A stretch of DNA of 5,326 nt from Sulfurihydrogenibium yellowstonense SS-5 (GTDB lineage: Bacteria; Aquificota; Aquificia; Aquificales; Hydrogenothermaceae). A program made the position numbers and the translations under genes. Location of the stretch: positions 1-5,326 of the forward strand of contig NZ_ABZS01000115.1 in the NCBI RefSeq assembly GCF_000173615.1, written 5' to 3'. The notes below the pieces were generated by a model. It was given only the letters and a program-made list of their open reading frames with translations. It searched no databases and was not told the origin of the DNA. Of this stretch, positions 1 to 4,583 are shown piece by piece. Positions within the stretch are counted from its first letter, which is position 1. Each line of letters begins with the position of its first letter.

Positions 1-2
1 TC

Positions 3-290
3 GCTACCAAATATCCAAAAATAACCCAGGAATATTTTTCTCAGAAAGGTATAAATGTTAAGATTTATGAGCTATATGGCTCTGTTGAGCTTGCACCACT
101 AGTAGGACTTGCAAGGTTTATCGTCGATATTGTAGAAACAGGCACAACCCTTAGAGAAAACGGGTTAGTTGTAATTGAACCAATAAGACCATCGACAGCA
201 AAGCTCATCATAAACAGAATAAGCTATAAACTAAAATCAGAAAAAATTTTCCCAATCATTGAAAAGATAGAAGAATATTTAGAGAAATAA
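3..290 (+). CDS. hisG: ATP phosphoribosyltransferase, C-terminal part (5' truncated by window)
   Basis: The frame is open from the window edge to TAA at 288-290 and gives the last 95 residues. HisG catalyses the first step of histidine biosynthesis, condensing ATP with PRPP in the cytoplasm. The diagnostic stretches are ATKYP at the start, LYGSVELAPLVGLA in the middle, and the PRPP-binding loop VDIVETGTTLRENGL. The protein ends about 37 residues after that loop, shortly after a charged helix ending in EEYLEK, with no ACT-like regulatory domain. This is the layout of the short form of HisG, which in known cases needs the partner HisZ for activity and feedback control; that partner is not visible here. 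The family assignment is firm. The next gene on the same strand starts 375 bp later across a repeat-filled spacer, so hisG is probably not co-transcribed with glmU as part of one designed operon. Confidence 0.95.
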   Translation, partial: ATKYPKITQEYFSQKGINVKIYELYGSVELAPLVGLARFIVDIVETGTTLRENGLVVIEPIRPSTAKLIINRISYKLKSEKIFPIIEKIEEYLEK

Positions 291-337
291 AACATAAAGA
301 AGTAAATCAACCTTCTTGCTTACTTAGAGCGCAAGAG

Positions 338-481
338 TGTTCTAAAATTCTCGTAAGTTTACCTTTTCGTCATCCTGAGGCTGTAAAGCCGAAGGATCTC
401 TTCTTTTGATTTTTGATTAAAAGAAAAAACAGGAGATTCTTCGCTTTGCTCAGAATGACGATGTGGATTTTTGGAACAGCC
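338..481. repeat. Inverted-repeat element A (two facing arms with outer inverted ends)
   Basis: The left arm at 368-400 begins CGTCATCCTGAGG and ends GAAGGATCTC. The right arm at 433-460 is its imperfect reverse complement, starting GAGATTCTTCG and ending CAGAATGACG. The gap between them is 32 nt and AT-rich. Farther out, TGTTCTAAAAT at 338-348 pairs with ATTTTTGGAACA at 467-478, so the inverted symmetry continues beyond the arms. There is no coding capacity. The structure resembles a small non-autonomous palindromic element; as RNA it could fold into a long imperfect hairpin. No target-site duplication is evident at its edges. Confidence 0.7.
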
Positions 482-492
482 CCACCTTTGAC

Positions 493-600
493 CGTCATAA
501 TGAGTATTAAAGTCCAAAGAATCTCTTTTTTAAAAAATTAATGAAGATAGAATACTCTTCGCACGGCTGCAGAATGACAGTGTGGATTTTTGGAATAGTC
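493..600. repeat. Inverted-repeat element B, degenerate second copy
   Basis: The left arm at 493-525 (CGTCATAATGAG to GAATCTC) and the right arm at 551-578 (ACTCTTCGCACGGCTGCAGAATGAC) repeat the pattern of element A in a more decayed form. Its right flank, TGTGGATTTTTGGAATAGTC at 581-600, is nearly the same as 462-481 after element A. Taken with the preceding bases, 451-481 and 570-600 match at about 27 of 31 positions with a 119-nt offset. The two elements are therefore tandem relatives. No gene is seen in this stretch. Confidence 0.65.
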
Positions 601-619
601 TCCTTGCCGGCTTGCTTTG

Positions 620-628
620 TGTTAAAAT
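620..628 (+). promoter_or_regulatory. Possible extended -10 promoter element for glmU
   Basis: TGTTAAAAT fits the extended -10 pattern TGn followed by a hexamer that matches TATAAT at five of six positions. It lies 38 bp before the glmU start and just after element B. No good -35 box is seen at the expected distance (the hexamer about 17 bp upstream is CTCCTT). This is a weak call in AT-rich DNA, offered because no better candidate precedes the operon. Confidence 0.3.
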
Positions 629-665
629 TTAAATCAAAGGAATAAATCATTAAGAGGTTAACAGC

Positions 666-2132
666 ATGAAAGATACCGCTAAAGACTTTCCATTAATAGC
701 AATAATTCTTGCCGCCGGAAAAGGGACAAGATTTAAATCAGAAAAGCCCAAAGTTTTGCACAAAATACTTGGAAAGCCTATGATTTGGTATGTAAAATAC
801 GCAGTATCATGGATAAAACCGGACGAGATCGTTTTTGTAGTTGGACATAAAAAAGAAGAAGTGATAAAAGAGTTAAACTGTGATGGATGTAAATTTGTAT
901 ATCAAGAACAGCAGCTTGGAACCGGACATGCAGTCTTGACCGCAAGAGAGTATTTTAAAGATTTTGATGGCTATGTTTTAATCATAAACGGAGACACTCC
1001 GCTTATTGGGGGAGAAACTCTAAAAAATGCAAGAGAATACTTTAAAGCATTGATAAGATACGAAGGAGCAAATTTAGAAACATACAAAGGCTACAGAAAT
1101 AAAAGCATAGCAGGGGTTATGATTACAGCAAGAGTTCCAAATCCGTACGGTTATGGAAGGGTTATAAAAGACGGCAGTCATAGAGTTATAAAAATTGTTG
1201 AGGAAAAAGACGCAACGCCACAGGAAAAAAATATAAAGGAAGTAAACTCCGGAATATACTTATTTTATGCTCCTTACCTATATGATGCACTTGAAAAATT
1301 AGAAAACAATAACGCACAAAAAGAATATTATCTAACCGATGTAATAGAGATTTTAAGACAAGAGGAAAAATACGTTTATGCTTTAGAAATTCCAGACTAT
1401 ACAGAAATACTAAATGTAAACGATAGATTACAGCTTGCAGGAGTAGAAAACATTTTAAAGCAACGATATATTACATTTTGGGCTTTAAATGGTACAACTT
1501 TCCATCAACCAGAAAGTACGTGGATAGAGTTTGATGTAAACTTATCAAGAGACGTAGAAATATATCAAAATTGTTTCTTATCAGGAGAAACTTCTATCGA
1601 TGAAGGAACGATAATAGAGCCTAACTGTATCATAAAAAAATCTAAAATAGGTAAAAATGTCAAAATACTTGCAAACAGCTACATAGAAGATTCTGTAATT
1701 GAAGATAACGCTATAATAGGACCATTTGCAAGAATAAGGAATAATGCAGTCATCAAAGAGTCGGCAGTAATTGGAAACTTCGTTGAAGTTAAGAACTCTA
1801 TTATCGGAGAAAGAACAAATGCAAGACATCTAAGCTACTTAGGAGATGCTGAAATTGGTAAAGATGTAAACATAGGAGCAGGAACAATTACATGCAATTA
1901 TGACGGATTTAGAAAGCATAAAACCATTATAAAAGACAGAGCTTTTATAGGCAGCGATACGATGCTTGTTGCTCCAATTGTGATTGGAGAAGAAGCAATT
2001 ACAGGCTCTGGCTCAGTAATAACAAAAGACGTTCCGGATAAAGCCCTTGCAATTGAAAGAAGTCAGCAAAAAATTATAGAAAACTATGCTGAAAAGAGAA
2101 AAAAGAAGGTGATGGAAAATGAAAGCAGCTAA
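666..2132 (+). CDS. glmU: Bifunctional UDP-GlcNAc pyrophosphorylase / glucosamine-1-phosphate acetyltransferase
   Basis: GlmU acetylates glucosamine-1-phosphate and then couples the product to UTP, giving UDP-GlcNAc for cell-wall and lipopolysaccharide synthesis. The 488-residue protein shows the N-terminal nucleotidyltransferase signature LAAGKGTR (15-22) with PKVLH (28-32), QLGTGHA (83-89), GD (109-110), GYGR (162-165), E179 and N194. Left-handed beta-helix hexapeptides follow from about residue 290. Acetyltransferase residues match the E. coli ones at a constant +25 offset: R358, K376, H388 (catalytic), Y391, N411, Y412 and K417. About 19 extra residues lie between D110 and the GYGR loop compared with E. 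coli. AAGAGG at 652-657, 8 nt before the ATG, supports this start. The gene heads a compact operon; its last 14 nt overlap the next gene. All key residues are present, so the enzyme is probably active. Confidence 0.97.
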   Translation: MKDTAKDFPLIAIILAAGKGTRFKSEKPKVLHKILGKPMIWYVKYAVSWIKPDEIVFVVGHKKEEVIKELNCDGCKFVYQEQQLGTGHAVLTAREYFKDFDGYVLIINGDTPLIGGETLKNAREYFKALIRYEGANLETYKGYRNKSIAGVMITARVPNPYGYGRVIKDGSHRVIKIVEEKDATPQEKNIKEVNSGIYLFYAPYLYDALEKLENNNAQKEYYLTDVIEILRQEEKYVYALEIPDYTEILNVNDRLQLAGVENILKQRYITFWALNGTTFHQPESTWIEFDVNLSRDVEIYQNCFLSGETSIDEGTIIEPNCIIKKSKIGKNVKILANSYIEDSVIEDNAIIGPFARIRNNAVIKESAVIGNFVEVKNSIIGERTNARHLSYLGDAEIGKDVNIGAGTITCNYDGFRKHKTIIKDRAFIGSDTMLVAPIVIGEEAITGSGSVITKDVPDKALAIERSQQKIIENYAEKRKKKVMENESS

Positions 2133-2640
2133 GGATTTACAAGATTTAAAACAGTTATACAACAAAGATTTCTACCAATGGATTATGGAAAACGTGGAAT
2201 TACTAAAGAACAAAGAATTTGACTTAGTGGACTGGGAACATGTTATCGAGGAGCTTGAGAGTATGGGAAGAAGCGAGCTTAGCAACGCAATCAGTTTCAT
2301 GACTGTAATTTTAGAACATCTTTATAAATATGAACATTTCGGAGATAATAATACAATGGGCAATGGCTGGATAAAAAGTATCTTAAATTCAAGATATAGA
2401 CTAATTAAGATTTTTGATAAAAACCCATCATTAAAGAAAAAAGCTGAAGAAAGCATTCAAGAAGCATGGGAAGACTCAATCAAAAAGATGATTACTTGGT
2501 TTAAATATCCGGAAAACAAAATCTTAGCTAAAAAATATTTTGGCAGATTGCCAACGGAGCAAGATTTTTCAAAGATATGCCCGTATACTTTCCAGCAGAT
2601 TTTAGAGTATGAGCCATGGCTAAAGGACTTGGAGGAGTAA
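2119..2640 (+). CDS. DUF29 family protein, first tandem copy
   Basis: This is a 173-residue, probably all-helical cytoplasmic protein with no signal peptide or membrane segment. I recognise the DUF29 pattern (Pfam PF01724): LYNKDFYQW (13-21), ELL (27-29), DWEHVIEELESMGRSE (38-53), a helix ending LEHLYKYEH (65-73), the W84/S87 region, PSLKKKA (103-109), AW (116-117), and the C-terminal CPYTFQQILEYEPW (154-167). The function of the family is unknown to me. The start overlaps the glmU end by 14 nt, and AAGG at 2106-2109, 9 nt ahead, lies inside the glmU coding sequence, suggesting coupled translation. The downstream paralogue is about 73% identical over 157 aligned residues (hand count 114/157). 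DUF29 genes are common in multicopy sets in cyanobacteria; their position here between glmU and a SurA-like gene suggests a recent or lineage-specific addition to an envelope operon. Confidence 0.85.
   Translation: MKAAKDLQDLKQLYNKDFYQWIMENVELLKNKEFDLVDWEHVIEELESMGRSELSNAISFMTVILEHLYKYEHFGDNNTMGNGWIKSILNSRYRLIKIFDKNPSLKKKAEESIQEAWEDSIKKMITWFKYPENKILAKKYFGRLPTEQDFSKICPYTFQQILEYEPWLKDLEE
2631..2637 (+). promoter_or_regulatory. Shine-Dalgarno site that decides the start of the second DUF29 gene
   Basis: GGAGGAG lies inside the last codons of the first DUF29 gene, 5 nt before the ATG at 2643. An earlier in-frame ATG at 2616 would lie upstream of this site and would add nine residues (MAKGLGGVI) that do not resemble the paralogue. 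The site therefore favours 2643 as the true start. Confidence 0.8.
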
Positions 2641-2642
2641 TT

Positions 2643-3173
2643 ATGGCTGTAAAAACTCTTAATAAAGAAGAAATAAAAGATTTGTACAACAAAGATTTTT
2701 ACCAATGGATAGTTGAAAACGTAGAACTTCTCAAAAATAAAGAGTTTGACTTGGTGGACTGGGAGAATGTGATTGAGGAGCTTGAAAGTATGGGAAGAAG
2801 CGAGCTTAGAAGTGTAATTAGCTTTATGACTGTGATTTTGGAGCATTTATATAAATATGAGCATTTTAGAGAAAATGAAACGATGGGAAATAGCTGGATT
2901 GATAGTATAGACAACTCAAGAATTGAATTAGAATGGTTATTTAATGATAGTCCTTCGTTAAAAAGAAAAGCTCAGGAAGAAATAGATTTAGCATGGAAAA
3001 GTGCAGTTAAAAGATTAGTTAAATGGTTTAAAAAACCGGAAAATCATCATTTAGCTAAAAGATATTTTGGCAAAATACCAACAGAGCAAGATTTTCCGAA
3101 AAAATGTCCATATACTATCCAGCAGATTTTAGAATATGAACCATGGATTGAAAATCAAGGAGGAATTTTATGA
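2643..3173 (+). CDS. DUF29 family protein, second tandem copy
   Basis: This 176-residue paralogue of the preceding gene keeps every DUF29 landmark: LYNKDFYQW (14-22), DWENVIEELESMGRSE (39-54), LEHLYKYEH (66-74), SW (84-85), PSLKRKA (104-110), AW (117-118) and CPYTIQQILEYEPW (155-168). The first 60 aligned residues match the first copy at about 55 positions. The segment around residues 94-130 is much more variable, so the two copies may have different partners there or be under looser constraint. Synonymous sites have diverged, so the duplication is not very recent. It follows the first copy after a 2-nt gap and its TGA overlaps the ATG of the next gene (ATGA at 3170-3173). The last codons, encoding QGG, double as the Shine-Dalgarno site of that gene. 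Role unknown; no catalytic motif is recognised. Confidence 0.85.
   Translation: MAVKTLNKEEIKDLYNKDFYQWIVENVELLKNKEFDLVDWENVIEELESMGRSELRSVISFMTVILEHLYKYEHFRENETMGNSWIDSIDNSRIELEWLFNDSPSLKRKAQEEIDLAWKSAVKRLVKWFKKPENHHLAKRYFGKIPTEQDFPKKCPYTIQQILEYEPWIENQGGIL
3157..3163 (+). promoter_or_regulatory. Shine-Dalgarno site for the SurA-like gene
   Basis: AAGGAGG sits 6 nt before the ATG at 3170 and is a strong match to the anti-Shine-Dalgarno sequence. It is embedded in the C-terminal codons of the upstream DUF29 gene, in the same relative place as the site at 2631-2637. This suggests the duplicated DUF29 unit includes a tail that serves as ribosome-binding site for whatever gene follows. Confidence 0.8.
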
Positions 3174-4042
3174 AAAAAACAAGCATCTTGAATGTGTTTT
3201 TAATGCTTTTAACAGTCTTATTATTTACCTTTAACAACAAAGCCAAAGCAGAGGATGGTTATCGGCTCTTTGATAAAGTTGTGCTTGTAGTTAATGGAGA
3301 GCCTGTTTTAAAGTCAGATTTAGAGTTTGCGAAAAACTGGTATAACATCAAAGATGATAAAGAAGCTGAAGAAAAGATAATAAACTCATTTCTTTTAGCC
3401 CAGCAGGCAAGAAGAATGGGTATTTCTGTGTCTCCACGGGAAATAGATAACGCAGTTTTAAACATAGCCAAAGCAAATGGGATTGATGATTTAGAAACTT
3501 TTAAGAAAAAGCTTGAAGATAGTGGTATTTCTTATTCAAAATTAAAAGAATTTTTAGCAAGAGATATGCTCGCTAACAGACTGCTACATCTATACATGAG
3601 AGAAAAAGCATCAAAAGGTATCATTGAAGGCGATAAGGAAGATGTTAAAACAGTAAGACTTATTTTTATCTCAAAAAATAGACCGGACTATCAAGAAGTT
3701 TTATCAAAGCTTGACAAAGAATTAAACAAAAATAATTTTAGCGAGTTTGCATCTAAATACTCTGATGATAAATTTACTGCTGAAAATAAAGGGTTGATAG
3801 GAGAAATCAAAAAAGGAGACCTTGTTAAAGAACTTGACGAAGCGATCTTTTCACACAAAGCAGGAGATATTTTTAAAGTTGAAACAAACGAAGGAATGTA
3901 TTTTATTTACATAGAAAAAGAAGAGAATAAACTCACTCCTAAAGCTGAAATGAGCGAAAAAGAAGTAGAAAAGCTTAAAAAAGAATATGATTTATTGTTG
4001 AGAAAACTTAAAGAGCGGGCTGTAATTCAAAGGCTTGGATAA
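3170..4042 (+). CDS. Exported SurA-like chaperone with one degenerate parvulin domain
   Basis: The protein has 290 residues. A signal peptide is clear: MKK, then a hydrophobic stretch (about 6-21), with likely cleavage after AKA at 25-27, so the mature protein should be periplasmic. The SurA N-terminal chaperone region starts at DKVVLVVNGEPVLKSDLE (35-52) and continues through helices to about 145. A single parvulin-like domain covers about 161-250, seen in FSEFASKYSDD (190-200), the KGLIGEI turn (207-213), AGDIFKVET (231-239) and EGMYFIYIEK (241-250). E. coli SurA is 428 residues with two parvulin domains, so this is a short one-domain form. The two usual parvulin histidines appear replaced, by L164 in VRLIFI and Y244 in GMYFI, so isomerase activity is doubtful and a chaperone role in outer-membrane protein biogenesis is more likely. 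PrsA/PpiC-type proteins are the alternative. The start overlaps the upstream stop by 4 nt. Confidence 0.85.
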   Translation: MKKTSILNVFLMLLTVLLFTFNNKAKAEDGYRLFDKVVLVVNGEPVLKSDLEFAKNWYNIKDDKEAEEKIINSFLLAQQARRMGISVSPREIDNAVLNIAKANGIDDLETFKKKLEDSGISYSKLKEFLARDMLANRLLHLYMREKASKGIIEGDKEDVKTVRLIFISKNRPDYQEVLSKLDKELNKNNFSEFASKYSDDKFTAENKGLIGEIKKGDLVKELDEAIFSHKAGDIFKVETNEGMYFIYIEKEENKLTPKAEMSEKEVEKLKKEYDLLLRKLKERAVIQRLG

Positions 4043-4382
4043 AACACAGAAAGGTAAATTTTTTGAAGATAGGGCTGTAAAGTATTTAGAATCAATCGGC
4101 TATAAAGTTTTACTTAGAAACTACAGGTCTAAGTATGGTGAAATTGATATAATAGCTGAAACAAATAATGTAATTGTTTTTGTAGAAGTTAAGGGAAGGT
4201 TCACAGAAGATTTTGGCAGTGGTGAAGAGAGTATAACAAAGAAAAAAATAGACAAGATTGTAAAAACAGCATTACAATTTATTGAAGAGAATAATCTACA
4301 GGAAAAAGATTTTAGGTTTGACGTGGTTGCCTTTAAAGGCAACCAAATTTTTCATTTAGAGAACGCTTTTAGTTTGGAATGA
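4035..4382 (+). CDS. yraN: YraN / UPF0102 family putative endonuclease-fold protein
   Basis: This 115-residue cytoplasmic protein spans the whole UPF0102 family length. Diagnostic motifs are KGKFFEDRAVKYLESIGYKVLLRNYRSKYGEIDII (6-40), with GEID at 35-38, then FVEVKGR (49-55), and the terminal RFDVVAF (94-100) followed by the usual ending LENAF. D38 and E51-x-K53 form the core expected of a PD-(D/E)xK nuclease fold, related to Holliday-junction resolvases; the biological role of the family is not settled. The start is TTG at 4035, the only suitable initiator before the conserved region. It overlaps the SurA-like stop by 8 nt and has no well-spaced Shine-Dalgarno site (AAAGG at 4029-4033 is too close), so translation probably depends on coupling to the upstream gene. 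The final codons NAFSLE and stop are nearly repeated 200 bp downstream, beside the convergent tyrS. Confidence 0.92.
   Translation: MDKTQKGKFFEDRAVKYLESIGYKVLLRNYRSKYGEIDIIAETNNVIVFVEVKGRFTEDFGSGEESITKKKIDKIVKTALQFIEENNLQEKDFRFDVVAFKGNQIFHLENAFSLE
4325..4352 (+). terminator. Perfect 20-bp palindrome with T-run inside the end of yraN
   Basis: GGTTGCCTTTAAAGGCAACC at 4325-4344 is a perfect palindrome. As RNA it gives at least a seven-pair GC-containing stem (GGTTGCC/GGCAACC) with a six-base TTTAAA loop, followed after AAA by TTTTT. This resembles an intrinsic terminator for the + strand operon, but it lies within codons 97-104 of yraN, about 36 bp before the stop. Translating ribosomes would mask it until they stop nearby. 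It could instead be an mRNA 3'-end stabilising hairpin or chance. On the - strand no T-run follows it, so it would not serve tyrS. Confidence 0.4.
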
Positions 4383-4383
4383 T
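4362..4383 (+). repeat. Left copy of a 22-bp direct repeat bracketing the convergent spacer
   Basis: AACGCTTTTAGTTTGGAATG followed by AT contains the last codons and stop of yraN. It matches 4562-4583 at 21 of 22 positions, with only T/C differing at 4373/4573, at an offset of exactly 200. Weaker similarity extends left to 4354 (27 of 30 over 4354-4383). Confidence 0.85.
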
Positions 4384-4553
4384 GTCTTGAGTGGCAAATT
4401 AAGAAATTTTACAAAATAAGGAGTTCCTTCGGACTTACGTCCTCAGGATGACAGTCATAGGCTAAATGGTAAATATTAAAGGAAGTATTAACTTCGATGT
4501 CATTCTGAGCGAAGCGAAGAATCTAATACTTTTTTAAATTTCCAACTTGACGT
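4384..4553. mobile_element. Putative small palindromic insertion between yraN and tyrS
   Basis: This non-coding segment of about 170 bp lies between two near-identical direct repeats. It contains two repeat arms of the family also seen before glmU: 4421-4452 (GAGTTCCTTCGG to CTCAGGATGAC) and 4499-4524 (GTCATTCTGAGCGAAGCGAA, ending ATCT). Here the GTCAT ends point inward, across a 46-nt gap. Its outer ends are weakly inverted (GTCTTGAGTGGCAAATT at 4384-4400 against the complement of AATTTCCAACTTGAC at 4537-4551). No protein is encoded, so if mobile it would need a transposase in trans. The same hairpin may act as a transcription terminator for either flanking gene. Confidence 0.5.
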
Positions 4554-4561
4554 ATTTATAA

Positions 4562-4583
4562 AACGCTTTTAGCTTGGAATGAT
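4562..4583 (+). repeat. Right copy of the 22-bp direct repeat, overlapping the tyrS 3' end
   Basis: AACGCTTTTAGCTTGGAATG followed by AT matches 4362-4383 with one mismatch. Read on the - strand it encodes the last tyrS codons, IIPS and TAA (stop at 4571-4569). Read on the + strand it would spell the yraN ending NAFSLE and stop again. One sequence can therefore end both genes. Confidence 0.85.

Noticed and set aside
297..335. Intrinsic terminator after hisG
   Set aside because: AAGAAG/CTTCTT and CTTGC/GCAAG can pair, but the stems are only 5-6 bp and no T-run follows, so it is not supported.
368..578. CRISPR array before glmU
   Set aside because: Repeat arms alternate in orientation, vary in sequence and have irregular spacing (32, 32 and 25 nt gaps); no direct-repeat/spacer regularity and no cas genes.
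1581..1829. Reverse-strand open frame within glmU, and similar ones over the DUF29, SurA-like and yraN genes
   Set aside because: They lie entirely opposite well-supported genes, have low-complexity S/F/Y-rich translations and no recognisable motifs or convincing start signals.
2616..2642. Upstream ATG extending the second DUF29 gene by nine residues
   Set aside because: The strong Shine-Dalgarno site at 2631-2637 lies downstream of it and the extra residues have no counterpart in the paralogue; start 2643 is preferred.
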